From an uncultured Collinsella sp. (lineage in GTDB: Bacteria; Actinomycetota; Coriobacteriia; Coriobacteriales; Coriobacteriaceae), in the NCBI GenBank assembly GCA_900547655.1, contig URHQ01000055.1, forward strand, positions 1 to 12,836: a stretch of 12,836 nt of DNA. Direction: 5' to 3'. The notes below the pieces were generated by a model. It did no database searches. It was not told the origin of the DNA and saw only the letters and a list, made by a program, of their open reading frames with translations. The first letter of the stretch is position 1. Each line of letters opens with the position of its first letter. The position numbers and the translations under genes are program-made. This document shows, in pieces, positions 5,754 through 11,569 of the stretch.

Positions 5754-7232
5754 TTAGATCAACACGCAAGCGACGGTCAGGATGATGGCGCAGACGACGG
5801 AGAGCGCGACGATGAGCTTAAGGGCAAACTTGAGCCAGGTCGTCCACTCGATCTTGGCCAGGGCGAGACCGCCCATGATGGCGCCGGAGGTCGGGGTGAA
5901 CAGGTTCACGACACCGATGGCGGCGGAGAAGATCATGACCATGACCTCAGGCGAGAAGCCAAGCTTAACAGCCAGCGGTCCCATGATGGGCATGGAGACG
6001 GTGGCCATACCGGAGGTCGAGGGGATCAGGAAGGACAGGCCGAAGTAGACCAGGAAGCTCATGGGAGCGAAGATCACGCCGGACAGGCCAGCCAGGGCAT
6101 TGGCGGCAGCGTCGAGGACGAAGACGTCGAGGCCGGTGTTAGCCATGAGGACGGAGATACCACGGGCGAGGGCGATGACGAGAACAACGGACATCATGTC
6201 GGCAGCGCCGGTGATGAAGGTGTTAACGATCTGCTTCTCGGACAGGCCACCGATGATACCGATCAGGACGGCCATGAGGAAGAACCAGGTGGAAGCCTCG
6301 TCGAAGTACCACTGGCCAATGGGCAGGCCGGTGATCAGGGCAGACCAGCCCTGGACGACGGCATTACCGTCGGCGTCGTAGACAGCGCCAGCGTCGAAGA
6401 AGTTGGCGACGCCCTCGTTGAGGTCGGCCAGCGGAATGAAGCCGACGATCATGACGACGAAGGTGAAGGCGAAGGCGATCAGAACACCCTTCTGACGACC
6501 GGTGAGCTTGACCTCCTTGTGGACCTCGGAAGCAGCCTTGCCGTGAGCCTCTTCGGCGTCCTTGAGCTCCTGCATCGACAGGATGGTGGAACCCTTGTCA
6601 GCCTTGACCTTCTTGGCATAGTTCATCACGAAGACAATGGACATAGCGGTAGTGACAATCCACAGGACGGCACCAAGGCCGATGATGATGGACTGGTTGA
6701 CCTCAATGCCAACGCCGGTCAGAGCGTCGACGGCAGCGCCGACGGCGAACGGGTTAACCGTGGAGCCCAGGCAGCCGCAGCCAGCACCGAGCAGGACGGT
6801 AGCGGCGCCGACCATGGGGTCGAAGCCAGCGGCCATCATGGTAGCGGCGAGCAGGGCGTAGAAGGGAACGGTCTCCTCGCACATACCATAGGTGGTACCA
6901 CCGAGGGAGAAGATGAGCATCAGCACGGGAATGAGCATGATCTCGTTACCCTTAAGCTTCTGCACCAGGACGGCGATACCGTTGTCCAGAGCGCCGGTCT
7001 CGGTCATCATGCCGAGGAAGCCGCCCAGGATCATAACGAAGAGGCAGACGGGCAGAGCGTCAGCGAAGCCCTTAATCGGGGCGGTGCAGAAATCGCTCAG
7101 ACGGGCGGCAGTAACCGCGCCGCCGGACGTGCCGGAGACGATAACGGTAATCACTGCAACAATTGCCAGCAGAGCTAGAAGAATGGTGAACGATGAAGGC
7201 ATACCGCGCTTTTTCTTAGCGGTCTCAGTCAT
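5754..7232 (-). CDS. arcD: YfcC-family carrier, probable arginine/ornithine exchanger
   Basis: This is a 492-residue inner-membrane protein of the YfcC/DcuC-like family. About 11-12 hydrophobic segments are visible, for example near 15-33, 97-115, 125-150, 181-205, 249-266, 313-330, 343-365, 385-403, 425-447 and 469-491. A charged cytoplasmic loop spans about 206-248. Two internally similar signature segments, FLIPSTSGMATVSMP (401-415) and FTPTSGAIMGGLALA (445-459), are typical of the family. In streptococci and lactobacilli the ADI-operon carrier ArcD belongs to this family, and here it follows arcA and arcB, so exchange of arginine for ornithine is the likely role; another amino acid or peptide substrate cannot be excluded. 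The start at 7232 is chosen because GAAGGGGGG ends 9 nt upstream; ATGs at 7259 and 7241 lack usable spacing. It is the last gene of the arc transcript. Confidence 0.85.
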   Translation of the reverse strand: MTETAKKKRGMPSSFTILLALLAIVAVITVIVSGTSGGAVTAARLSDFCTAPIKGFADALPVCLFVMILGGFLGMMTETGALDNGIAVLVQKLKGNEIMLIPVLMLIFSLGGTTYGMCEETVPFYALLAATMMAAGFDPMVGAATVLLGAGCGCLGSTVNPFAVGAAVDALTGVGIEVNQSIIIGLGAVLWIVTTAMSIVFVMNYAKKVKADKGSTILSMQELKDAEEAHGKAASEVHKEVKLTGRQKGVLIAFAFTFVVMIVGFIPLADLNEGVANFFDAGAVYDADGNAVVQGWSALITGLPIGQWYFDEASTWFFLMAVLIGIIGGLSEKQIVNTFITGAADMMSVVLVIALARGISVLMANTGLDVFVLDAAANALAGLSGVIFAPMSFLVYFGLSFLIPSTSGMATVSMPIMGPLAVKLGFSPEVMVMIFSAAIGVVNLFTPTSGAIMGGLALAKIEWTTWLKFALKLIVALSVVCAIILTVACVLI

Positions 7233-7332
7233 GGTTCTCATCCCCCCTTCATAAATCATTTAACTTTCTCGCGCGAAGCGGATCTTCCGTGCCGTGCCCA
7301 CCGCCCGACGCGAGATATTTACCAGACAAAGC

Positions 7333-7364
7333 CGCTCGGGGTGTGCAGCAATACACCCCGAGCG
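7333..7364 (-). terminator. Stem-loop between arcB and the carrier gene
   Basis: CGCTCGGGGTGT and ACACCCCGAGCG form a perfect 12-bp stem with an 8-nt loop, 16 nt past the arcB stop. On the minus strand it is followed at a distance by GCTTTGTCT, a poor T-run. It may act as a partial terminator or as a processing/stability element that lowers carrier expression relative to arcB. Confidence 0.55.
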
Positions 7365-7379
7365 AGATGCTAGATGCTC

Positions 7380-8375
7380 TTACTTGAGCGTGGCGTACAT
7401 GACAGCCTTGATGGTGTGCATGCGGTTCTCGGCCTCGTCGAAGACCTTGGAAGCGGGGCTCTCGAAGACCTCGTCGGTGACCTCCTGCTCGGTGATGCCG
7501 AACTGCTCGCACTTCTCGGCGCCAATCGTGGTGTTGGTGTCGTGGAAGCTAGGCAGGCAGTGCAGGAAGATGGCACCTGGGTTGGCCATAGCCATGACCT
7601 CGGAGGTAACGCGATACGGGGTGAGCTGAGCGATGCGCTCGGCCCAGACCTCGTCGGGCTCGCCCATGGAGACCCACACATCGGTGTAGATAACGTCGGC
7701 ACCGGTGACGCCGTCCTTGACGTCAGTGGTCAGCTTGATGGTGCAGCCGTTAGCCTCGGCGATGGGCTTGCAGGCCTCGATGACGTCGTCAGCGGGCATG
7801 CACTCCTCGGGGCCGCAGGCCACGAAGTTCATGCCGAGCTTGGAGCAGACAACCATGAGGGAGCGAGCGACATTGTTCTTGCAGTCGCCCATGAAGACGA
7901 GGGTCTTGCCCTTGATGTCGTAGTTGAAGTTCTCCTGGACGGTCAGGATGTCGGCGAGCATCTGGGTGGGGTGCCACTCGGTGGTCAGGCCGTTCCACAC
8001 GGGCACGCCGGACTTGGCAGCGAGCTCCTCGACGTCGTCCTGTGCAAAGCCACGGAACTCGATGCCGTCATACATGCGGCCGAGAACGCGGGCGGTGTCC
8101 TCGATGGACTCCTTCTTGCCCATCTGCGACGAACCGGGATCGAGGTAGGTGACGCCCATGCCCAGATCCATGCCGCCGACCTCGAAGGCGCAGCGGGTAC
8201 GAGTGGAGGTCTTCTGGAAGAGCAGGACGATGTTCTTGCCCTCGAGATAGCGGTGCGGAACGCCAGCGCGCTTCATGTCCTTGAAGTTCTTGGAAAGCTT
8301 GAGCAAGTACTCGATCTCCTCGGTGGAGAGGTCGAGGAGCTTGAGGAAGCTACGGCCGGAGAGGTTAACACCCAT
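7380..8375 (-). CDS. arcB: Ornithine carbamoyltransferase (catabolic)
   Basis: The enzyme interconverts ornithine plus carbamoyl phosphate and citrulline plus phosphate. In this position it should run in the citrulline-splitting direction of the ADI pathway. The 331-residue length is normal. Visible motifs are the carbamoyl-phosphate loop STRTR (57-61), HPTQ (135-138), the ornithine-binding SMG (236-238) and HCLP (272-275). The frame is open back to 8465, but the ATG at 8375 is the family start (MGVNLSGRSFLKLLDLS) and has AAAGGA about 8 nt upstream, which decides it. It lies 105 bp after arcA copy 1 with two hairpins between, and before the carrier. An anabolic argF role cannot be excluded from sequence alone, since the same family serves both directions. 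Confidence 0.95.
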   Translation of the reverse strand: MGVNLSGRSFLKLLDLSTEEIEYLLKLSKNFKDMKRAGVPHRYLEGKNIVLLFQKTSTRTRCAFEVGGMDLGMGVTYLDPGSSQMGKKESIEDTARVLGRMYDGIEFRGFAQDDVEELAAKSGVPVWNGLTTEWHPTQMLADILTVQENFNYDIKGKTLVFMGDCKNNVARSLMVVCSKLGMNFVACGPEECMPADDVIEACKPIAEANGCTIKLTTDVKDGVTGADVIYTDVWVSMGEPDEVWAERIAQLTPYRVTSEVMAMANPGAIFLHCLPSFHDTNTTIGAEKCEQFGITEQEVTDEVFESPASKVFDEAENRMHTIKAVMYATLK

Positions 8376-8420
8376 GGTTCGTATCCTTTCGAAAAAATGA
8401 ATTACGTAAGTATTAGTGTT

Positions 8421-8468
8421 GCCCGTTTGACGGGCGAAACCGGTGCGGTTGTAGGGGGACCGCACCGG
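8421..8468 (-). other. Two stem-loops between arcA copy 1 and arcB
   Basis: CCGGTGCGGT/ACCGCACCGG (8440-8449 and 8459-8468, loop 9) and GCCCGT/ACGGGC (8421-8426 and 8430-8435, loop 3) stand back to back in the arcA-arcB gap. Neither has a good T-run on the minus strand. They are likely mRNA processing or stability stems that give arcA a separate 3' end, or weak attenuators. Confidence 0.6.
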
Positions 8469-8479
8469 AAACGGAAAGA

Positions 8480-9746
8480 CTTAGAGGTCCTCGCGCCAGA
8501 AGGGCATGCTCATGCAGCGCGGGCCGCCGCGGCCGCGGGAGAGCTCGGCGGAGGGCACGACGAGAAGGTCCAGGCCCTCCTTGTACAGCACGTCGTTGGT
8601 GACGGTGTTGCGGGCGTAGACGCAGATCTTGCCGGGCTCGACGCACAGGGTGTTGGAGCCGTCGTTCCACTGCTCGCGGGAGGCCGCGATCGGGTCGCCG
8701 CCGCCGCAGGGGATCAGCTTGACCTGGTCGACGCCGGTGGCGTCCTCCAGGACGTGCTCGAGGGTGTCCTCGATCAGGCGGATGTTCACGTCGCCCGGGT
8801 TCTTGCCGGCGGTCAGCTCGTAGACGCGCAGGGTCCCCATGATGGCGGGGTGGATCGTGAACTTATCGACGTCGATCTGGGTGAAGACCGTGTCGAGGTG
8901 CATGAAGGCGCGCGAGACCGGGATGTCGAAGGCCAGGATGCGCTCGACCTTGGAGTCGGAGTTCCAGAAGATGTTCTGGGCCATGACGTCGATAGCTGCG
9001 GCCTGGGTGCGCTGGGAGATGCCGACGGCGAGGGTCTTCTCGTTGATGTTCAGCACGTCGCCGCCCTCGGTGTGGAACTGGCAGTCGCGGCGGAAGTACA
9101 GGGAGACGTCCTTGTAGTCGGGGTGGTACTTGAAGACGTACTTGCCGTACAGGGTCTCGCGGTTGCGGGTGACCGAGTACATGCGGTTGAGGTTGACGCC
9201 CTCGCCGACGACCGCGAACGGGTCGCGGGTGAAGTAGAGGTTGGGCATCGGGTCGATGATCAGGTCGGACTCGGACTCGGAGTTGACCAGGGAGTCGAGG
9301 GTCGTGGACGCCGTGAGGGGCAGGTCGATCTCGGCCTTGGTCATGCCGGCCATGGTCTTCTTGACGAACTCGAGGTTGTCCTCGATGGAGTCCAGCTTCT
9401 CGCGGACGATCTGCGGCATGTGCTGGCCGCGGATGCCGGCCTCGGCGATGTACTGGTCGGTGAACTCGGCGCGGGCGCCGGGGACCTGGTCGAACACCTC
9501 GGCGACGAGGTTCTCGAGGTAGAGGACCTCCACGCCCTGGTCCCTCAGGATCTGGGCGAAGGTGTCGTGCTCCTGCTGTGCGACCTCCAGGAACGGGACG
9601 TCGTCGAACAGGAGTCGCTCGAGCTCGTCGGGCGGCAGGTTGAGGAGCTCGTCGCCGGGACGGTGCAGGCAGACCTTCCTGAGCTTGCCGATCTCGGAAG
9701 GCACGTGCAGACCTTTCGTCATGGCCTCCTACCTTTCTTTCGGGCC
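8480..9746. repeat. 1267-bp exact repeat, copy 1 (arcA unit)
   Basis: This stretch matches 11570-12836 at a constant offset of 3090 bp, and I see no difference. The left boundary is real: 8479 is A and 11569 is C, and the flanks then differ completely. The right boundary is set by the contig end. The unit holds the arcA coding sequence, one base after its stop, and 24 bases upstream including the ribosome binding site. It contains no transposase and no terminal inverted repeats. Confidence 0.95.
8481..9722 (-). CDS. arcA: Arginine deiminase, copy 1
   Basis: The enzyme hydrolyses arginine to citrulline and ammonia in the cytoplasm, the first step of the ADI pathway, which yields ATP and protects against acid. 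The 413-residue protein has the family's start (LHVPSEIGKLRKVCLHRPGDE) and C-terminal RGGPRCMSMP. Catalytic residues are all visible: D167 (FTRDPF), E219 (HTEGGD), H275 and D277 (FMHLDT) and nucleophile C403. A purine-rich leader with AGGAGG lies only 2 nt before the ATG and AAAGG 9 nt before it; the start is supported by the family N-terminus. It heads the arcA-arcB-arcD run and has a long AT-rich promoter region upstream. Codon choice (AGG for Arg, GGG for Gly, nearly all G/C third positions) looks more extreme than in its neighbours. The second copy at 11571 is identical. Confidence 0.98.
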   Translation of the reverse strand: MTKGLHVPSEIGKLRKVCLHRPGDELLNLPPDELERLLFDDVPFLEVAQQEHDTFAQILRDQGVEVLYLENLVAEVFDQVPGARAEFTDQYIAEAGIRGQHMPQIVREKLDSIEDNLEFVKKTMAGMTKAEIDLPLTASTTLDSLVNSESESDLIIDPMPNLYFTRDPFAVVGEGVNLNRMYSVTRNRETLYGKYVFKYHPDYKDVSLYFRRDCQFHTEGGDVLNINEKTLAVGISQRTQAAAIDVMAQNIFWNSDSKVERILAFDIPVSRAFMHLDTVFTQIDVDKFTIHPAIMGTLRVYELTAGKNPGDVNIRLIEDTLEHVLEDATGVDQVKLIPCGGGDPIAASREQWNDGSNTLCVEPGKICVYARNTVTNDVLYKEGLDLLVVPSAELSRGRGGPRCMSMPFWREDL

Positions 9747-9804
9747 CTTGTCAGGGCCGATTCGTTAGCGCCCCTCCGTGTGAGGCGTTATTGCTGACGA
9801 CATA

Positions 9805-9871
9805 TTTATATCCAAAATCAGTCCATACTTCCACCTCGCCCCCGAACGGTTTTATATGAGGGGTGAACGGC
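9805..9871 (-). promoter_or_regulatory. Probable arcA promoter with LytTR-like direct repeats
   Basis: On the minus strand GCCGTTCAC (9871-9863), a 12-bp spacer and ACCGTTCGG (9850-9842) form a direct repeat of 21-bp period. A -10-like TATAAA follows at 9810-9805, 31 bp further on, with no good -35. This is the classic layout of promoters activated by LytTR-family response regulators, whose sites are 9-bp repeats separated by 12-13 bp. Transcription would start near 9798, about 75 nt before arcA. The regulator itself is not in the window. Confidence 0.45.
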
Positions 9872-9904
9872 ATACACATATACTTCACACATGGCACACT
9901 TTGA

Positions 9905-9976
9905 TTTAATAAAGTTTATTTACGTGCTTAAACGCGTTTTCAATCCAGATAGCAAATGGAACTAAACTTTATTAAA
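9905..9976. promoter_or_regulatory. 14-bp inverted operator-like pair around a second possible arc promoter
   Basis: TTTAATAAAGTTTA (9905-9918) and TAAACTTTATTAAA (9963-9976) are perfect inverted copies 58 bp apart. Between and overlapping them, on the minus strand, lie TTGAAA (9943-9938) and AATAAA (9920-9915) with a 17-bp spacer, a plausible sigma-A promoter whose -10 overlaps one arm. Such paired sites could serve a dimeric regulator or DNA looping. AT-rich DNA raises the chance of coincidence, though a 14-bp exact match is notable. Confidence 0.4.
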
Positions 9977-10045
9977 CCACCCTCAAATTGCATATTTCCA
10001 ATAAAGCTATGAATAGAATTAGCGGTTCACACCGCGTCTCAACCA

Positions 10046-10063
10046 TTTTCATTTTTATTCAGA
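10046..10063 (-). promoter_or_regulatory. Candidate ArgR/AhrC box
   Basis: The minus strand reads TCTGAATAAAAATGAAAA, matching 14 of 18 positions of the Bacillus arginine-repressor box CATGAATAAAAATKCAAK. A weaker relative (TATGAATAGAATT) lies at 10008-10020. Both sit about 300 bp upstream of arcA copy 1. An arginine-responsive regulator would make sense here, but the AT-rich setting makes the match only suggestive. Confidence 0.3.
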
Positions 10064-10099
10064 AAAAAGTTTGTCCTATTCATTTCTGATAAATAAATT

Positions 10100-10129
10100 A
10101 CCGTTTACCAGACGCTTGATACCGTTCAC
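10100..10129 (+). promoter_or_regulatory. Second LytTR-like direct repeat, opposite orientation
   Basis: ACCGTTTAC (10100-10108), a 12-bp spacer and ACCGTTCAC (10121-10129) form the best direct repeat in the window, with 8 of 9 bases identical and a 21-bp period. It points away from arcA copy 1, and no gene on the plus strand follows. It could be a second binding site acting at a distance or could drive an unseen short transcript. Confidence 0.4.
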
Positions 10130-10206
10130 CGGAAACTCAGTATAAGGCCCAGCGGATACCGCCTCGCTTTACGGCCCCATTTGTAACAACTTGACTTCTC
10201 GGTATA

Positions 10207-10247
10207 GAAAAACGGACCCGCTTCCCCTAGGGAAACGGGTCCGTTTT
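10207..10247 (-). terminator. Intrinsic terminator after arcT (bidirectional)
   Basis: AAAACGGACCCG (10209-10220) and CGGGTCCGTTTT (10236-10247) form a perfect 12-bp stem, and the loop can pair further (TTCCC/GGGAA). On the minus strand it ends in TTTTTC, about 50 nt past the arcT stop. It separates the arcT transcript from the arcA copy 1 promoter region. Confidence 0.9.
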
Positions 10248-10296
10248 CGATTATCTTCGGCTAATTTGGATAAGGCCCCCGAAGACCATCGGAATC

Positions 10297-11421
10297 CTAG
10301 CGATCGAACTCCGCCAGTGCCTCGCCCAAAAGCCTCAGGCCCTCGCGCAGAACGTCCTCGCTCGCGCAGTAGCCCAGGCGTGCGCCGCAGGGAAGCTCAA
10401 AACGGCTACCGGGGACCAGCAGCACTCCCCTCTCGGACAGCAGGCGCCTGCAGAACTCCTCGTCATCCTCGGGAATATCCAGCTGGATAAACGAGGTGGA
10501 CACGCCCTGCGGGGCCGTCCAGGAAACGCGATGCTGCGTATCGATCCAAGCCTGCGCGATATCGCGGTTGCCAAACACGATCTTGCGATTGCGCTCGAGA
10601 ATCTTATCCTTGTGCTCAAGCACATAGGTCGCCAGAGCATCGTTGAACACGCCGCCGCAGATCATGGTGTAATCGCGATAGGTACGGATGCGGTTGGACA
10701 CCTCTTTGTCGGCCAGGACCCAGCCCACGCGGGCCGCAGGTGTCGAATAGGTCTTCGACAACGAGTTGGTGACAATGGCCCTCTCGTACACGTCGACCAT
10801 CGACATAAAGGACTCAGTGTTTTCGAGCGGCAGATATACCTCGTCGCACAGCACGTAGGCGCCCACCAAGCGGGCGATCTCGGCAATCTGGCCGAGCATA
10901 TCGGCATCGAGCACAGTACCGATGGGGTTAGATGCGTTGTTTATGCAGATAAGCTTGGTGTTGGGACGCACCAAGCGCTTGAGTTCCTCGATATCGGGCT
11001 TCCAGCCGAGTTCCTCGCGAAGCTCCCAATACTCGACCTCGGCGCCCAGCGTGCGCGGAATCTCGTAGAGCGGCGCGTAGGTGGGCCACTCGGCGATAAC
11101 ATGGTCGCCGGGCTCGACCACAGCCATGATGGCGTTGAGGTTAGCGCCCGTGCAGCCATTGGTCTGCAGAATGTGATCGGGATTGACCTCCCGACGATAC
11201 AGCTTGGCAACCTCGGCCTTAAACTCCGGCGAGCCCTCGATCCAGCCGTAGTTCATCTTCTCGCGGTCCAGGCGCTCGTAGAACGTGGCGCCGTCCTGTT
11301 CATCGAGCGCGCGCAGCTCGCCCATGGTGAGCGACGAGATCGTCGACTGGGCGATGTCCCACGTGGCGCTCTTCTCCCAAACGTTGAGCCATTCCTCAAC
11401 GCCAATCGTCTTGATGTCCAT
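10297..11421 (-). CDS. arcT: PLP-dependent aminotransferase, ArcT type
   Basis: This is a fold-type I (class I/II) aminotransferase of 374 residues. The PLP lysine is K223 (SLSKTYS), with N165 (NNASNP), D193 and Y196 (CDEVY), R231 (AARVGW) and a C-terminal substrate-binding arginine at R348. The N-terminal segment GVEEWLNVWEKSATWDIAQSTISSL (7-31) resembles ArcT, the putative transaminase encoded in ADI operons of lactic acid bacteria; that resemblance is from memory. More distant relatives act on arginine-derived amino acids (capreomycidine-type enzymes), so an arginine- or ornithine-related substrate is plausible but unproven. The ATG at 11421 has AAGGAG 7 nt upstream; earlier in-frame ATGs have no such site. 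It follows arcA copy 2 by 149 bp, with a strong hairpin between, and ends at its own terminator. Confidence 0.85.
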   Translation of the reverse strand: MDIKTIGVEEWLNVWEKSATWDIAQSTISSLTMGELRALDEQDGATFYERLDREKMNYGWIEGSPEFKAEVAKLYRREVNPDHILQTNGCTGANLNAIMAVVEPGDHVIAEWPTYAPLYEIPRTLGAEVEYWELREELGWKPDIEELKRLVRPNTKLICINNASNPIGTVLDADMLGQIAEIARLVGAYVLCDEVYLPLENTESFMSMVDVYERAIVTNSLSKTYSTPAARVGWVLADKEVSNRIRTYRDYTMICGGVFNDALATYVLEHKDKILERNRKIVFGNRDIAQAWIDTQHRVSWTAPQGVSTSFIQLDIPEDDEEFCRRLLSERGVLLVPGSRFELPCGARLGYCASEDVLREGLRLLGEALAEFDR

Positions 11422-11476
11422 GGCCAGGCTCCTTACAAAAGCAGTCATCCAATCGTGTTGACGTTCCTCATACAAG

Positions 11477-11510
11477 ATTGGGGCGGTGCGAAAACCCGCA
11501 CCGCCCCAAT
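11477..11510 (-). terminator. Stem-loop between arcA copy 2 and arcT
   Basis: ATTGGGGCGGTGCG (11477-11490) and CGCACCGCCCCAAT (11497-11510) form a perfect 14-bp stem with a 6-nt loop. On the minus strand CTTGTATG follows, so the T-run is poor. It is probably a partial terminator or an mRNA end-forming stem, comparable in place to the stems after arcA copy 1. A smaller stem (11516-11522 with 11531-11537) lies closer to arcA. Confidence 0.6.
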
Positions 11511-11569
11511 GGGAGACATCTAATGGCAGCTAGATGTATGTATTATGACCTGTACGGGTCCTTGAAGAC

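Noticed and set aside
8480..9746. arcA repeat as an insertion sequence or composite transposon
   Set aside because: The repeat contains only arcA, with no transposase, no terminal inverted repeats and no visible target duplication at the left boundary.
7374..9797. Plus-strand open frame of 807 codons
   Set aside because: It lies antisense to arcB and arcA, both with complete catalytic motifs, and its product is a monotonous mix of G, A, V, L, D and E typical of the reverse complement of GC-rich coding DNA. No ribosome binding site or family is recognisable.
10130..10206. Plus-strand small RNA driven by the repeat at 10100-10129
   Set aside because: TATAAG at 10141 is only 11 bp from the repeat, too close for a LytTR-type promoter, and the terminator that would end it is fully explained by arcT on the other strand.
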